From Diphasiastrum complanatum (taxonomy: Eukaryota; Streptophyta; Lycopodiopsida; Lycopodiales; Lycopodiaceae), in assembly GCA_029204225.1 (NCBI GenBank), contig CM055110.1, positions 1,114,675-1,178,674 of the forward strand: a stretch of 64,000 nucleotides of DNA, in the 5' to 3' direction. The notes under the pieces are model-generated. The model was not told where the DNA came from. It saw nothing but the letters and a program-made list of their open reading frames with translations, and did not search any database. Of this stretch, positions 1-10,763 are shown piece by piece. The position numbers and the translations under genes were made by a program. Each line of letters opens with the position of its first letter. The first letter of the stretch is position 1.

Positions 1-2
1 TG

Positions 3-1420
3 GGAAGGATATTGGCCCCCAAGCCAATGGATCTTTCCGGCCTCATTACTAAAATTGCACCAGCCGTCGAAGTAGCAGCTACCACTGCTATGGACATTGA
101 CGCTGCACTATCCCAGTCAAAACCAGTTCTAGCTGTGGCGATGGAGACTGATGGAGCTACTGCTGCTACTACTGATTCTTCATAGCACGCATCTGCTTCC
201 ACATCTCAGAAGCAGCCAAGTGCCTCCTCCTCTGACGATGACACAACTCAGTCTGAAACATCAGACAAAAGACAAACAACTGCTGAAGGTGACGCTGGGG
301 CACCTGTGGTAGATGAAGAACAACCAGACGACCAGCCCCAGTGGTTTCGCACTATGACCGAGAAAGCCAAAAACCTAGTGGCTGAAGTGTATGAGTTGGA
401 CAAGTACCACCAACAACTTACGATGGAATTTGTCAACTCAGAAAGGAGATGCCAAGAGGATCTCAAGGTGTCTTTCGAGAAGATTGATTCGCTCGAATCA
501 GACAACATGAAGCTGATTGAACAAAATCGTTCTCTTGACACACAACTTCAAACCTTAGTAAAGGAAGCTGATTCTTTAAAACAGATCAATAAGATGATCG
601 AGGCCAAGTCTGCTAATTATCAAACTCAAAATGATTCTTTAAAGCAGCAACTGATAGCTGCAAATCAACATATGTCATGCTCCAGAAATATTTCCAAGAG
701 GAGCGACTGAGAAGACTGAAGGCAGAAGCTGCTCTCTCTGTATGCACCAATGTAGGGTCCATTACAGTCGACCTCACAAAGCTAAACTAGCTCCAAGATC
801 ATACGCTAGACAATTTCGAGTTGAGTTCTTGCAACCACTCGAGAATTTGAAGGCTCTTCTCGAGGAAGAATTGGTGGAGCTAAGGGAGTTTTCGAGCGAA
901 GCTATCCCATCTTGCAGCGGACCAGATGCACACGACGAGTACCTTCAGGCCTTACTCAGAATTGATGACCTTACACAACAAATTCCATCTGTGTCTGCTT
1001 GCACCGGAGCCTCAGACCATTCTGAGTATCTGGAAGCAGTCGCAAAGATTGACAAGCTCGAATAGGAGCTGTCAGATCTCCAACAACAAATGGAAGATCA
1101 GAAGCTGGCTGCTGAGTTGCAAACTCAGGACTTGGCAACTGCATCTACGCAGCCAAAACGAATGCGACGGAATCAGTCGAAGGTATGTGTTGACAGATTC
1201 CGTACACTTGTTGAACGCTTCTAGAAATGGTGTCTACCTGCTTTTAATATTGAATTACAATGGCGTATGGATTATATGATGCTACCAGGCGCAGTAGGCA
1301 TCGCCTTCGACGATTGGAAGCGACCATGGGAGAAGGAAGACTTTCTTTGGTTATGGGCCCAGCTTTCTATCGAGTAGACAGGATGTCTCTGCTAGGGCAT
1401 AATCCAGAGTAACTTTAAAG
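3..1420 (+). pseudogene. Broken 3' ORF (coiled-coil) of an Athila-like gypsy element
   Basis: Reading frame 3 runs from the window edge through an Ala/Thr/Ser-rich stretch, hits a TAG at 183-185, then continues through an acidic linker into a heptad-rich coiled coil (306-710, 134 codons). A second piece in another frame (742-1065) is also helical and acidic. At about 1255-1375 a frame reads WRMDYMMLPGAVGIAF, which occupies the same place as a hydrophobic segment in the third-ORF copy near 60830. The order linker, coiled coil, conserved tail, LTR matches the third ORF at 10110-12840 and 59391-61200, so I infer the decayed 3' end of a related gypsy element. Several stops and frame changes make it non-functional. 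The true start lies upstream of the window. I do not recognise a catalytic domain. Confidence 0.55.
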
Positions 1421-2356
1421 TCCTACCTTTTGGGTCAGCAGAGTTATACATAGGCTCTTCGGCTATGTATGCTCTCAAATATATTCGTATCAAAGGACTT
1501 CAATTTTTGCAGAATGAAGACAATAAGCGACATTTTTGGAAGCGAAAGTCGCAGTTTCAATTATACAAATCCAAAGCTGTTGCGGATTTAGACGCATTCG
1601 ACGACGCATGATTGCTTATCAACATTAATATGGCGTATCCATAATTATTCAGTCTATATGTGGATTGGGAGCGAAACCTTGCAAAATATTTTGCGGAGAT
1701 TTGACATAATCTGCAGGATAGAAGGAAGTCATTCATATATAAGCAATTTTGTACATATACATTTTGGTAGTTTGGTACCTTTGTGGCAAAGACATTATTT
1801 TTTGTTCAGAATCTTTATGTTAAAAGCAATTTTATTAGATTCTCAACTCAATACTGTGAAGAAATCAGTCTAGTAGTGATTCAGATGAAGATACAAAGTC
1901 GACTCAGGAGTTGTTTGATGGAACATTACTCCTTGTTAAACTAGAAGAATTCGGCAACCTCCCAGTTGGCCGATATACAAAATCCAAAGAAGATTTGTTG
2001 TTGATCGAAGCTCAACAGAACTTGGAACTAGCTCGGAAACTATATGAAGAATTGAATAATTCATAAATATTATTCATGTCTTTGTCATGCTAATGCCTAT
2101 CTGTGATACTGAAGCTAGATCTTTGCAGTTTGAAGATGTTTTGAAATTTGATTCCAGTTTTCATCAAACAATTTCGACTCAAAATCAACCTACTCAACGC
2201 AACAACAAGACACATATTCTCTGAAGAAATATCTAAAGGACGAATCATATGAAGAAATATATTTTTTTTTGCCTCAATGAAAATTTGACGAACAAGAATG
2301 TTTCTTGAGTAATCCTTGAAATAAAGATGATATGTTCACAAGGACGTTTCACATTT
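1421..2356. other. Non-coding 3' region of the upstream gypsy element
   Basis: No frame longer than about 70 codons looks real. Short in-frame scraps continue the tail of the third ORF to about 1610. A further scrap at 1880-2065 reads as acidic helical sequence. The region ends in a purine-rich tract next to an LTR, so it is most simply the 3' untranslated part of the element to the left. Confidence 0.35.
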
Positions 2357-2367
2357 GAGGAAAGGGA
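2357..2367 (+). other. Polypurine tract (second-strand primer)
   Basis: GAGGAAAGGGA lies 2 bp before a TGTGATG LTR start. A purine run directly 5' of an LTR is where plus-strand priming occurs in LTR elements. Its place left of this LTR implies that the LTR is the 3' LTR of the sequence at 1-2369. Confidence 0.45.
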
Positions 2368-2369
2368 TA

Positions 2370-3075
2370 TGTGATGCCACGCAAATGTCAAAAATTGAAT
2401 ACCAACATAAATATGGCATGATATACTCGAAAATGAAGATATGAGCTGGTTAAGTATAAATCATGAAGAGGCCTAAGTCATTTTTTGAGAAATTATCTCC
2501 TAGGTACTTGCCTTATAAATTAAGGGCTAGACCTTTAATAAGAAAAGACATTGTCTTGGATAACCCTTAACTAGGTCGTCCATACGAAACAACTACTTAT
2601 GAAAAGACATGTTAAACGAGGTGTGTTTGTTAGTCCCGTAGAACATATATTGATCTCACACTTCAGTCTCGATCATCGAGAGAGAAGAGTTTATGCTTAT
2701 GTAAGAGATTAAATAAGTGAATAAAAAATTGTGAGTTATTCTCTCTTACCTCTGTTCTCTGCCATAGTGAATGTTTTTCATTAGCAAGCATAAAGAGCAT
2801 TTGAGCTAGCCTCCAACCTCACTCTCTTTCTCTTTCTTTCTCTTCTCTTCTCAATCTCATCTTCTCCATCCCTTCCCTTCAACCAAAACTATGCTCAATG
2901 TTAGTGTAGAGGAGTAAATTTAAAGAGGAGTAGTATAGTGGTGAGTAGAGTGAGTTAAGGGAGAAATGAGGAAATTAACTAAAAATAGCATCTACGCATA
3001 GTTAGGTATCTATCTAGTGATCTAACCTTGTTGACAAGCGGAAGGGCTATACTATGAAAGATCTTCGACCCCACA
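2370..3075 (+). repeat. Gypsy LTR, about 706 bp
   Basis: It starts TGTGATG after a polypurine tract and ends CCACA one base before a primer-binding site. Its last ~280 bp (from about 2795) closely match 61700-61975, including the stretch through TTGACAAGCGGAAGGGC and the terminal CGACCCCACA, so the 3' part (R-U5) is shared with the LTR at the far end of the window. The 5' part (U3) does not match that copy. A pyrimidine-rich block at 2815-2880 is common to both. The 3' edge is firm; the 5' edge is inferred. Confidence 0.65.
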
Positions 3076-3076
3076 G

Positions 3077-3094
3077 TGGCGCCGTTGCCGGGGA
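3077..3094 (+). other. Primer-binding site, tRNA-Asp type
   Basis: TGGCGCCGTTGCCGGGGA is complementary to the 3' end of plant tRNA-Asp (…CCCCGGCAACGGCGCCA). It lies one base after the LTR end. This primer is typical of Athila-like plant Ty3/gypsy elements (family knowledge) and fixes the element strand as plus. Confidence 0.85.
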
Positions 3095-3331
3095 TAGGTT
3101 TCCACTAACTAGTTTAGTTGCATTTTAGCTATTTTCTTGCTTTTGGACCCTAGCAGATAGTGAAATTTTAACTTCTTGCAAGAGTTAACTCTCACAGAGA
3201 ATTCTATAATGAGATCTGACCCAGATCCAGCTATTGTGAAGCTTGCAAGAGTTACTTCCTAGAGTCAAGTTTTTTACCTGCAAAAACAGCTAAAGAACCC
3301 TCGCACAGCCAACCCTCCCACAAGATAACCC

Positions 3332-4571
3332 TTGCAGACCAGATCAGTGGAAAGATCTGCATCAGATCCAGCTACTGTCAAAATCACAGGTCAATCAATG
3401 CAAAGAGTAAAAAGTTATCAAGAAAAAACCACCGCAAAAGGCCTAAAATTTATTCCGGCCGATCAGATCGATCAGATCCTTGAAGATCCAGACTGCATCC
3501 TATTGTATAAGCAAGATCCAATCACTTTGGAACCCACCATCGGATGAATCTGAGATTGGGACAATCAATAGCACGAAGGATAGCAAATTAGGCACCACAC
3601 CTTCCCAGATTAGCAGATGTGCAACAAGAGACAGAACCAAAACTAGCACCAACGGATCCAATGGGCCAACCCGTACCTATCGCACCCTTGCATGCAGTTC
3701 GAAGAGCACCACGGATGGAGATACCAAAATACGACGAATCCTCAAATCCCATTCAATTCCTCCAGATCTACGAGCAAGCTTGGAACGGACACCTGTAGAG
3801 AAGCTGATGTTATTCCCTATGTCCTTACTTGCAGTGTCTCAAGATTAGTTTTTCAACCTATTAGAGGAAGAGAAATCCACCTGGGAAGCGGTGAAAGCGG
3901 CTCTCATTACGCGCTTTAAACCAAGAAAGTTCTTGGAAGACCCATTTCTCTTGCTAAGCAAAGTCAAGATGGGAAAACGAGAAAAGGTCCGGGATTATAT
4001 TGAACAGGTCAAACATCTACGATCCGAGTGCAGTGCAGCCTTGACTCCCGATCATGCGGTGATCATGTGGTTCCTAGCCGGGTTACCACAAAGCATCAGA
4101 AGAGAACTGAAAAGATGAGAGCAGTATGCTACTCTGCAAGAAGCTATGGAAGATGCCATCAGGGACCATACAACGAACGAGTGTCCAGTCCTAAAGCAAA
4201 ATATGAGACTAACACATATATTCTGCCATCTGTGCAATGCAACATTGCACGATATGGCATTTTGTCCGTTTAACCCCAGGGTTGTTCAACAGAAGAGAAG
4301 TCCTTATCAGACTTCTTTTCCTTATCATCAAGGGGCACCTAACATGGCACCAAGGTATGGCGCACCCAATCGACCACAACGCATGGCCTTACCTGCTCTA
4401 CTAGGGCCAACCAATGAACAAGTGGCCCATGTAAACATGACAACAGTAGAACAAGAATTGCAAATGTTACCTCAACCTGAGTAGCAACAGTGGTACGGAC
4501 CAGATGAACCATTTATGAATCCTGCCATAAATGAATATGTTTTGGCCTATGCAACTCAAACTCAACGTTAA
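3332..4571 (+). pseudogene. gag: Gypsy gag, frame-broken
   Basis: Several overlapping frames cover a degraded Gag: 3332-3547 (N-terminal segment with GLKFIPADQIDQILEDP), 3480-3848, and 3891-4118. The last has the Ty3 Gag core (ALITRFKPRKFL, KREKVRDYIEQVKHLRSEC, MWFLAGLPQSIRREL). 4146-4484 follows. The frame changes several times and TGA/TAG stops interrupt it, so no full Gag is made. The two CCHC boxes fall in the next frame and are listed with the protease. The 3095-3331 leader carries short CTCGCA and GCAAGAGTT repeats also seen at 9540-9800. Confidence 0.8.
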
Positions 4572-5615
4572 GGTGGAAGAAATTACGGCTGCTACGGGTG
4601 CGGCGAGGGACACAGAATTGCAGAATGTTCCTACAAAGGACAATATACAACCTCCTACCGGGATTGTGGTTATGGACATTGTTTCAAGAATTGTCCATTT
4701 AAACCTAAAACCAGTGCACCTCTTAACCTCATTGCCATACAGCAATCAACAGTTCCAGCAGGGATGCCATCGAAAGGACAACAAGACTACGCTCCTGTGT
4801 TAGCTGTTACGCGAGCACAGAAGAGGAAGGAAGTGGCTCCCTCACCACTACCATTAGTCACTGATGACCAACCCTCAACTTCAGCGCCATATCCAAATGT
4901 GAGGGAAGAGAGAAGACAGTACCAGAAAATAAGACACTGGGTACAAAAAGCACAAGAGGAGAAAAAAGAGCAAGAACAAAATAATCCCACAGAACTTCCA
5001 GTCGGAGTCGAACGGGATCCGCAGACAGGCTCACCACTACGCACTGATCAGAATGATTGGTTGCACGAACATGAACCACCTTTTCACATGGTGGAGCCTG
5101 AGGAATCACACACTAAAAGGCTCACACTCTTGACGTCAAGCCACGTTAGTTTACTCCTCGGGGAACTACTGCGGATTGCACCACAAGCGAAAAGCCTTTC
5201 AGCTGAATGGGCCAAGGAGCCAGTAGCGCCTGAGCCCATCTATTGTGCGGGCTATGATGAAACAAGTAACGTCCTCCACATCGGAAAAGCATGGGAAAGT
5301 GAGGAACACAACATCACTTTGCCAATCAAACACAAGAGATACGAGGACGAGGCGGCAGTGGTAGATGGAGGATCAGGTGTCAATCTGATCTCCACTACTT
5401 TGTACAAAAAATGGGGATTACAAGGATTGAAGCCGGCCAGATTCACCATCAAGCTAGCAGATCAATCCTGTGTGAAACCAAAAGGTGTAGTTGTTGATAT
5501 TCTCGCAAAGATAGCAGGCATGCAGTATGTGATTACTTTTGTGGTCATGGATATACCTGAATATCCATTTGCATACCGTATTTTATTGGAAAGACCATGG
5601 TTGAGGGCTGTGTAA
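4572..5615 (+). CDS. pol: Gypsy Gag C-terminus (zinc knuckles) and aspartic protease
   Basis: One open frame runs from just after a TAA at 4569 to a stop at 5613-5615. It begins with a CX2CX4HX4C knuckle (CYGCGEGHRIAEC, bases 4590-4628) and a second Cys/His cluster (CGYGHCFKNC). A charged, Gln/Glu-rich linker (about 4890-5000) leads to a retropepsin-like domain with active site VVDGGSGVNLIS (Asp codon 5364-5366), where plant gypsy proteases more often have D-T/S-G. The flap-side region ends with YRILLERPWLRAV, typical of the end of these proteases. The first ATG in this frame is 4764. The segment is part of a polyprotein whose upstream Gag and downstream RT frames are broken, so it is unlikely to be used. 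Confidence 0.75.
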   Translation, partial: GGRNYGCYGCGEGHRIAECSYKGQYTTSYRDCGYGHCFKNCPFKPKTSAPLNLIAIQQSTVPAGMPSKGQQDYAPVLAVTRAQKRKEVAPSPLPLVTDDQPSTSAPYPNVREERRQYQKIRHWVQKAQEEKKEQEQNNPTELPVGVERDPQTGSPLRTDQNDWLHEHEPPFHMVEPEESHTKRLTLLTSSHVSLLLGELLRIAPQAKSLSAEWAKEPVAPEPIYCAGYDETSNVLHIGKAWESEEHNITLPIKHKRYEDEAAVVDGGSGVNLISTTLYKKWGLQGLKPARFTIKLADQSCVKPKGVVVDILAKIAGMQYVITFVVMDIPEYPFAYRILLERPWLRAV

Positions 5616-6223
5616 GTAGTACACAACTGGGTTACAGGAAAACTCACTTTTGAGAACAGAGAATAGGCTATAAAAGTAGATCCAACCACATGGGCAGTGA
5701 AACCTGTTGCACCCAAAGCTAATGACGGATCATCCACGACAGATCATATGATTGACCGACCAAGGCCAGCCAAGGGAGGTCACTATCATTCAGAGACGAA
5801 TGTCATGAGATGGACGGATGCATTAGAAACTATTGACTGCCAGACATGTCAATATGAATCAGATCCGGAACCGAGTATATTTTCACCCAAATGTTATACT
5901 ATAAACACACCAATCACATTTGGAGTGAATATGATAAAATAGCATGGCTGTCAGTGGAGCTGATTGAGAACCCAGTGGACGATGATCTAGTCCCTTGGCA
6001 ACATGCTCTAACTTATAATAAGGAGATTGAGCTGACTGATAAACAAGTCCTACAACACATGGACCCAGATCGTTACGGAACCAAGAAGGTACCAGCTCGA
6101 CCACCACAAAGGTCTGCTATAGCAAAAGTCTCAAGGATAGAACCACCCAAGGCACCTGCAAATAAGAAGAATCAGTTGAAGCAATGCTACAACCAGGTTT
6201 CTTGATGAGCTCCAGTTCATGAG
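5616..6223 (+). pseudogene. Gypsy protease-RT linker, broken
   Basis: Two overlapping short frames (5697-5942 and 5891-6205) are acidic and lysine-rich without recognised motifs. They sit where plant gypsy elements have the spacer between protease and reverse transcriptase. The frame change near 5890-5940 marks an indel. Confidence 0.5.
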
Positions 6224-7200
6224 ATGTCTGATACTTTCAAGAATTATACATTGGACGACGTGGTAATCATGATGTCGCAAGCCCAACGAGAACCTGATCA
6301 AAGTCAGGCACCAGCGAAACAAGTCTTCGAGGGACCTGCACGAACACAACCGATGAATCTTGCAGAATCAGAAGAAGAAGAAAGGATAGTGCATGTGAGA
6401 GAGCAGTTAACACCCACGCAGTTCAAGAGACTACGATCCTTGTTGGTGGAATATAAAGACTATTTTGACTGGAGCTATAGTGATCTAAAGGGCATTCCGC
6501 CAACAGTAGTCCAGCACACCATACCTTTGGTGGACGGAGTAGTCCCCAAGGTAAGCCGTTACTACCGCTGTAACCCGAATTATACAGAATTGATCAAGCA
6601 AGAGTTGCAGAAACTTATGGATGTAGATTTCATTTACAAAATAGAGCACACGGATTGGGTATCGCCGATAGTTATAGTACCCAAGAAGAATGGCAAAATG
6701 CGTATCTGTGTGAATCTGAAGGCACTTAATGCAGTCACCAAGAAGGACCATTTTCCTTTACCATTTACGGAAAGTGTCCTCGATAGAGTAGCTGGTGACG
6801 AAGCCTACAGTTTTCTGGACGGCTTCAGCGGCTACAACTAGGTGAAAATAGCCCCCAGGACCAACACAAGACAACATTCGCCACGGAATGGGAAACTTAT
6901 GTCTATAAAGTGATGCCATTCGGACTTTGCAATGCCCCAAGCACTTTCCAGCGAGTCATGCAGGTGGCATTAAATGATTATTTACAAAAATTTCTAGAAA
7001 TTTTCGTGGACGATCTGTGCGTGCATCGACCAGATTTAGAACACTTATCCAATTTGAAAAAGGTGCTACAAAAATGTCGCGAATACTAGATCTCCCTGAA
7101 TCTAGAAAAATGTCAATTCTGGGTGACACATGGCTTGATACTCGGCCATATAGTGTCAAGACACGGGATTGCCACAGATCTATCAAAGATCAGGATCATT
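6224..7200 (+). pseudogene. pol: Gypsy reverse transcriptase, broken
   Basis: The frame 6224-6841 shows the RT start: an acidic lead, KDYFDWSYSDLKGIPPTVVQHTI, PIVIVPKKNGKMRICVN and FPLPFTESVLDRVAG. A TAG ends it where SGYN is normally followed by Gln, so a single C-to-T change made the stop. A frameshift follows at about 6855. After it another frame gives VMPFGLCNAPSTFQRVM and the catalytic FVDD (bases 7003-7014). A further stop precedes the end of the palm and connection region. The polymerase is recognisable throughout but cannot be translated as one protein. Confidence 0.85.
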
Positions 7201-7780
7201 GTTGATCTACCACCACCGGAGATGATCCGCGAGGTCTACATTTTCATGGGTCATGCTACTATTATAGGATCTTCAGTCTTGATTTTGCAGAGTTAGCCAG
7301 ACCAATTTACAAGCTCACAACGGATCCACATTGGAATGAAGAAGCTCTAAAGGCTTTCCAGAAGATTAAGAATGCATTAGTCTCAGCACCAATCCTACGT
7401 CCACCCAATTGGTCCATTGAGTTCCACGTGCATATAGACGCATAGAAGTATGCAGTTGGAGCAGTCTTAACCCAGCCAAGTGAACAAAAAGGATTTTCCA
7501 ATCCGATTTGCAAGCCGACAGCTCAATTATACTGAAATGAATTATTCAACCACAGAGCGAGAAGCACTGGCAATGATCTATGCAGTTATAAAGTTTCGAC
7601 ACTATTTGATGGCCACACATTTTGCTTTTTATACGGACCATCAACCCTTGCTATATCTCATTAATAAAACTTGCAACATTGGGAGAATCAACAGATGGCT
7701 CCTGTTGTTGTTGGAATTTGACTTTCGGATAGTAGTTTGCAAGGAAAAACAACACTACATGGCAGATCATGTGTCATGAA
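7201..7780 (+). pseudogene. pol: Gypsy RNase H, broken
   Basis: After the RT, a frame with a stop at 7443 reads FHVHIDA..KYAVGAVLTQ, the start of the RNase H used by Ty3/gypsy pol. ORF 7480-7779 continues with FASRQLNYTEMNYSTTEREALAMIYA (Glu catalytic region) and FYTDHQPLLYL (Asp catalytic region), and ends at MADHVS where the linker to integrase begins. Stops and one frame change separate the pieces. Confidence 0.8.
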
Positions 7781-7789
7781 TCAAGGGAA

Positions 7790-9071
7790 AGGAGATTGCA
7801 ACCCAACCCGACATTGAACTGGTAGATGATGTCTTATTTTACGTGGATACAGTACCAGAATGGGCTGCCGACATTGTTGAATATCTAATGTGGTGCCAAC
7901 CAGACAAATCACTACCAAAGGAAATTGATCTTGAAAGCTAGACCTTATCAGCTGATTGCCGGCCAATTGTACTGAAGAGGTTCAGACGGAATTCTTCGGC
8001 GGTGTATTCTTCTTCATGAGACCACCCAGATCATTTCGCTTTCACATGAAGGCATGGGTGGAGGTCATTTTCCATTTGACATTACAGTTCGCAAGATCCT
8101 ACAATCAGGATGTTGGTGGCCAACGACTCATAAAGACACAGAGGAATACTTGAAAAAGTGCGGTGTGTGCCAAAGGACAAGAAGACCAACGAGATTGAAC
8201 TATGATCTACTGCACCCATTCTTAGCCCAAGCACCATTCGAAATATGGGGATTGGATTATATTGGTCCAATTCACCCTGCAGCAAGGAGTTCCCAGGCTC
8301 GATACATAATTGTAGCCACAGAATACCTCACCAAATGGGTCGAAGCCAAGGCAGTATGAGTAGCGGATGCTAGGGCCACTGCCAAGTTCCTTTATGAAAA
8401 TATCATTGTGCGCTTCGGATGCCCGGTGGAACTAGTCAGTGATCGCGGAAGCCATTTCATCAATGAGACCATCAAGGTCCTGTTGGAGAAATTCTTCGTG
8501 ATCCACAGAACCAGTACGCCTTATTATCCTCGTGGTAATGGGCAAGCAGAATCATCCAATAAGATCCTGTGTAGCATGCTCACGAAAACAATTGAAGCTA
8601 GCAGATCAGATTGGAAACAGAAGTTGCATGCTGCACTGTGGGCATTCATGACAGCATATAAAGGGAGCACCGATCAAACACCCTTCCAATTGGTATATGG
8701 TTAGGATGTTGTGATAATAGTAGAGTTTTTAGTTTTATCATTAAGGATTGCCACCACGCAACGTCTTAATGAGTCCAAATCTCTACAACTACGCCACGAA
8801 GCTCTGCATAAACTATGTGAAACACACTTACTAGTTGTGCATGCACTGGAAGCTGAAAAGAAAAGACGCAAGGCTTGGCATGATTGCAGGAGATCTGGTC
8901 TTGATGTATAAAACCAAGGCGATCAAGGGGAAGTTAAAATTCATGGGCAAAGGACCTTATAGGATCAAGGAAATTCTTAATCATGGGGACGTGAACTTAG
9001 AACAGCTTGATGGGATGCCCTTTGACACACCCATCAATGGTAGCCGGTTGCACAAGTACTGGCCACCATAG
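7790..9071 (+). pseudogene. pol: Gypsy integrase, broken
   Basis: Frames 8054-8359, 8408-8704 and 8835-9071 carry the full integrase order. They show the zinc-binding end (KKCGVCQRTR), first catalytic Asp in IWGLDYIGPI, second Asp in ELVSDRGSHFINE, the Glu region YYPRGNGQAESSNKIL, and a C-terminal domain (GDLVLMYKTKAIKGKLKFMG to HKYWPP) before a TAG at 9069. TGA at 8357 and TAG at 8702, plus frame changes, break it. Order PR-RT-RH-IN confirms Ty3/gypsy. The next coding segment begins 1 kb downstream. Confidence 0.85.
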
Positions 9072-10109
9072 TAAGACAGATCCAGATTGAGGGTGACACG
9101 TTACAAAAAGCTTATCTGCTCAGCCATTACCGCTAGATCTAAGGAGATCAAGCCAAATCAGGCTAAATCCATCAAGATTCAACTAGACCTGGCAGGATCG
9201 GAAAAATCCATTAGAATCCAAGGAGGATCTAGATCCAGATAGGTTCAAGAAGAAAGCAGATCATCAGACTGACTGAGGGATCTACTACCAAGAATCTCTC
9301 AGAACTTCCAAAGCACTACCAACATTCAGATTAAGCCTGGATGAAGCTGATTACCAGTTTACAAAAGTTAAAAATCAAAAAATCTCGAGATCTCGTCCAA
9401 GAAACACTCTGAAGGAGCACTTTTTTCATGATTTTTTGAGATCCCCTGGGATATAGCTCTTGAAAATTGGACAGTCACCAGATCTGATCTAGATGCATCC
9501 ATGAAATCTCTGCGAGAGTTCTTGATGGAGGAATCATCATTTTTTAGTGTATGCGAGAGTTCCCAGAAGCAGAATTTTCAAAACCCTCACAGAGCATCAA
9601 GATTAACTTACCAACTCTTGTAAGTGTCTAAATGAAATCAGAGCAGTGAAATTAGCCTGCCTACATGGTTTGATCTTGTAAATCCAATCACAGGAACAAG
9701 TTGTGCGAGAGATCACTTCCTGTGAGAGTTGAACCCTCACAGACAGCCTGAACCCTCGCATAACCTTCGCATAACAGTCAAATCACCTTCTAAACCCTCG
9801 CAGACTTCCCTGAAGTCTTAGAATTTTGTGAACCGCACTCTAAATTATGCTATATAAGGGCTGAATTCCAGTCATTTGTCACTTTGCTAGCGAAGCTCTG
9901 CCGAAATTTCCACTAAAAATACCAAGTTTTCTGTTTTCAACCAAACTTCCTACCAGCTGTCATCTTCTCATATCAAACATCGATCTGTGCTCTGAACTAC
10001 AATCATTGTCATCCAACACTCATTATTCTCAGTTTTCTACTGTTTCCTACCATTTTTCACCGTTTTTTACTTTTTCAACTTTTTTCGACCACTAATCATC
10101 ATTGCTAGC
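9072..10109 (+). promoter_or_regulatory. Pol-to-third-ORF spacer with a TATA-like box
   Basis: About 1 kb without a coding frame. It is full of short motifs: ACCCTCGCA occurs several times between 9580 and 9810 and its near-complement TGCGAGAGTT at 9508-9560 and 9700. The same words occur in the leader at 3195-3330. TATATAAG at 9851-9858 is a good TATA-box match 259 bp before the ATG at 10110. The interval between is pyrimidine-rich, as in plant 5' leaders. I infer a possible internal promoter for the third ORF; a spliced subgenomic RNA is the alternative. Confidence 0.4.
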
Positions 10110-10745
10110 ATGGCCTCCTCATCCTCTGAAGACTCTGGCGCCAAACAGGTGATCCAGCATGACATCCCCGAGGCCACGCAGATTTGGCCTCTACCCTCTG
10201 ACACTTTGATCCAACCATGGCTGCAGACAGCCAGGCCCCTCCTTGAAGCAATGGGTTTTTACTCGGCGCTCTTCCATTCTGAGATTAACATGGGCCTCGC
10301 CCTCCATGCTTACGCCACCTGGGACGAGGACAAGGCTCGTTTCCACTTCCTGTACCAAGGTACCACATACAAGGTCATGATTAACGCCGACTCAATGATC
10401 ACCATTGGCATTATGTCCAGTGATCGTCAACCCATCTCCCATCGCCACCCCAAAGCTCTGATCAAACCATTCGTCACCCAAACCACACCAGAAATCTCCA
10501 TCCAGACTAACAATGGTTACCTGATAGAAGCTATCACGAAACCCGTCATTCAGGCAGCTGCGCATCTGTTGAATAACTTTCTAGTTATTTCAACATTTTG
10601 CAAGGACAAAATCCAATCTACGCTGCTGAGTCAGATAGTGGAATTCTTTCTAGAATTTTCTAATCCCTCCGTTGTGCCATACGACTGGCATAGCTTCCTT
10701 ATTCGAGAACTAACAAACTCCATCAAACCCAACAACCGTGAGTGA
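10110..10745 (+). CDS. Third (post-integrase) ORF of the gypsy element, conserved domain
   Basis: Intact 211-codon frame starting MASSSSEDSGAK, with an ATG in good context after a Ser-rich lead. It reads as a folded globular segment (LEAMGFYSALFHSEINMGLA, DKARFHFLYQGTTYKVMINA, HLLNNFLVISTFC, YDWHSFLIREL). The position after integrase is where Athila/Tat-like elements carry an env-like or accessory ORF. The middle pattern (aromatic strand, YKVMINADSMITIGIM) resembles the domain annotated as putative plant transposon protein in such ORFs; that match is from memory and uncertain. No signal peptide or membrane segment is visible, so a true envelope role is unsupported. It is likely the N-terminal half of a longer protein continuing into 10764-12560. 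Confidence 0.6.
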   Translation: MASSSSEDSGAKQVIQHDIPEATQIWPLPSDTLIQPWLQTARPLLEAMGFYSALFHSEINMGLALHAYATWDEDKARFHFLYQGTTYKVMINADSMITIGIMSSDRQPISHRHPKALIKPFVTQTTPEISIQTNNGYLIEAITKPVIQAAAHLLNNFLVISTFCKDKIQSTLLSQIVEFFLEFSNPSVVPYDWHSFLIRELTNSIKPNNRE

Positions 10746-10763
10746 ATCGCAGCAGGCCCCCTG

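Noticed and set aside
3077-3094. A tRNA-Asp gene
   Set aside because: Only the complement of the last 18 bases is present, directly after an LTR; it is a primer-binding site, with no tRNA body.
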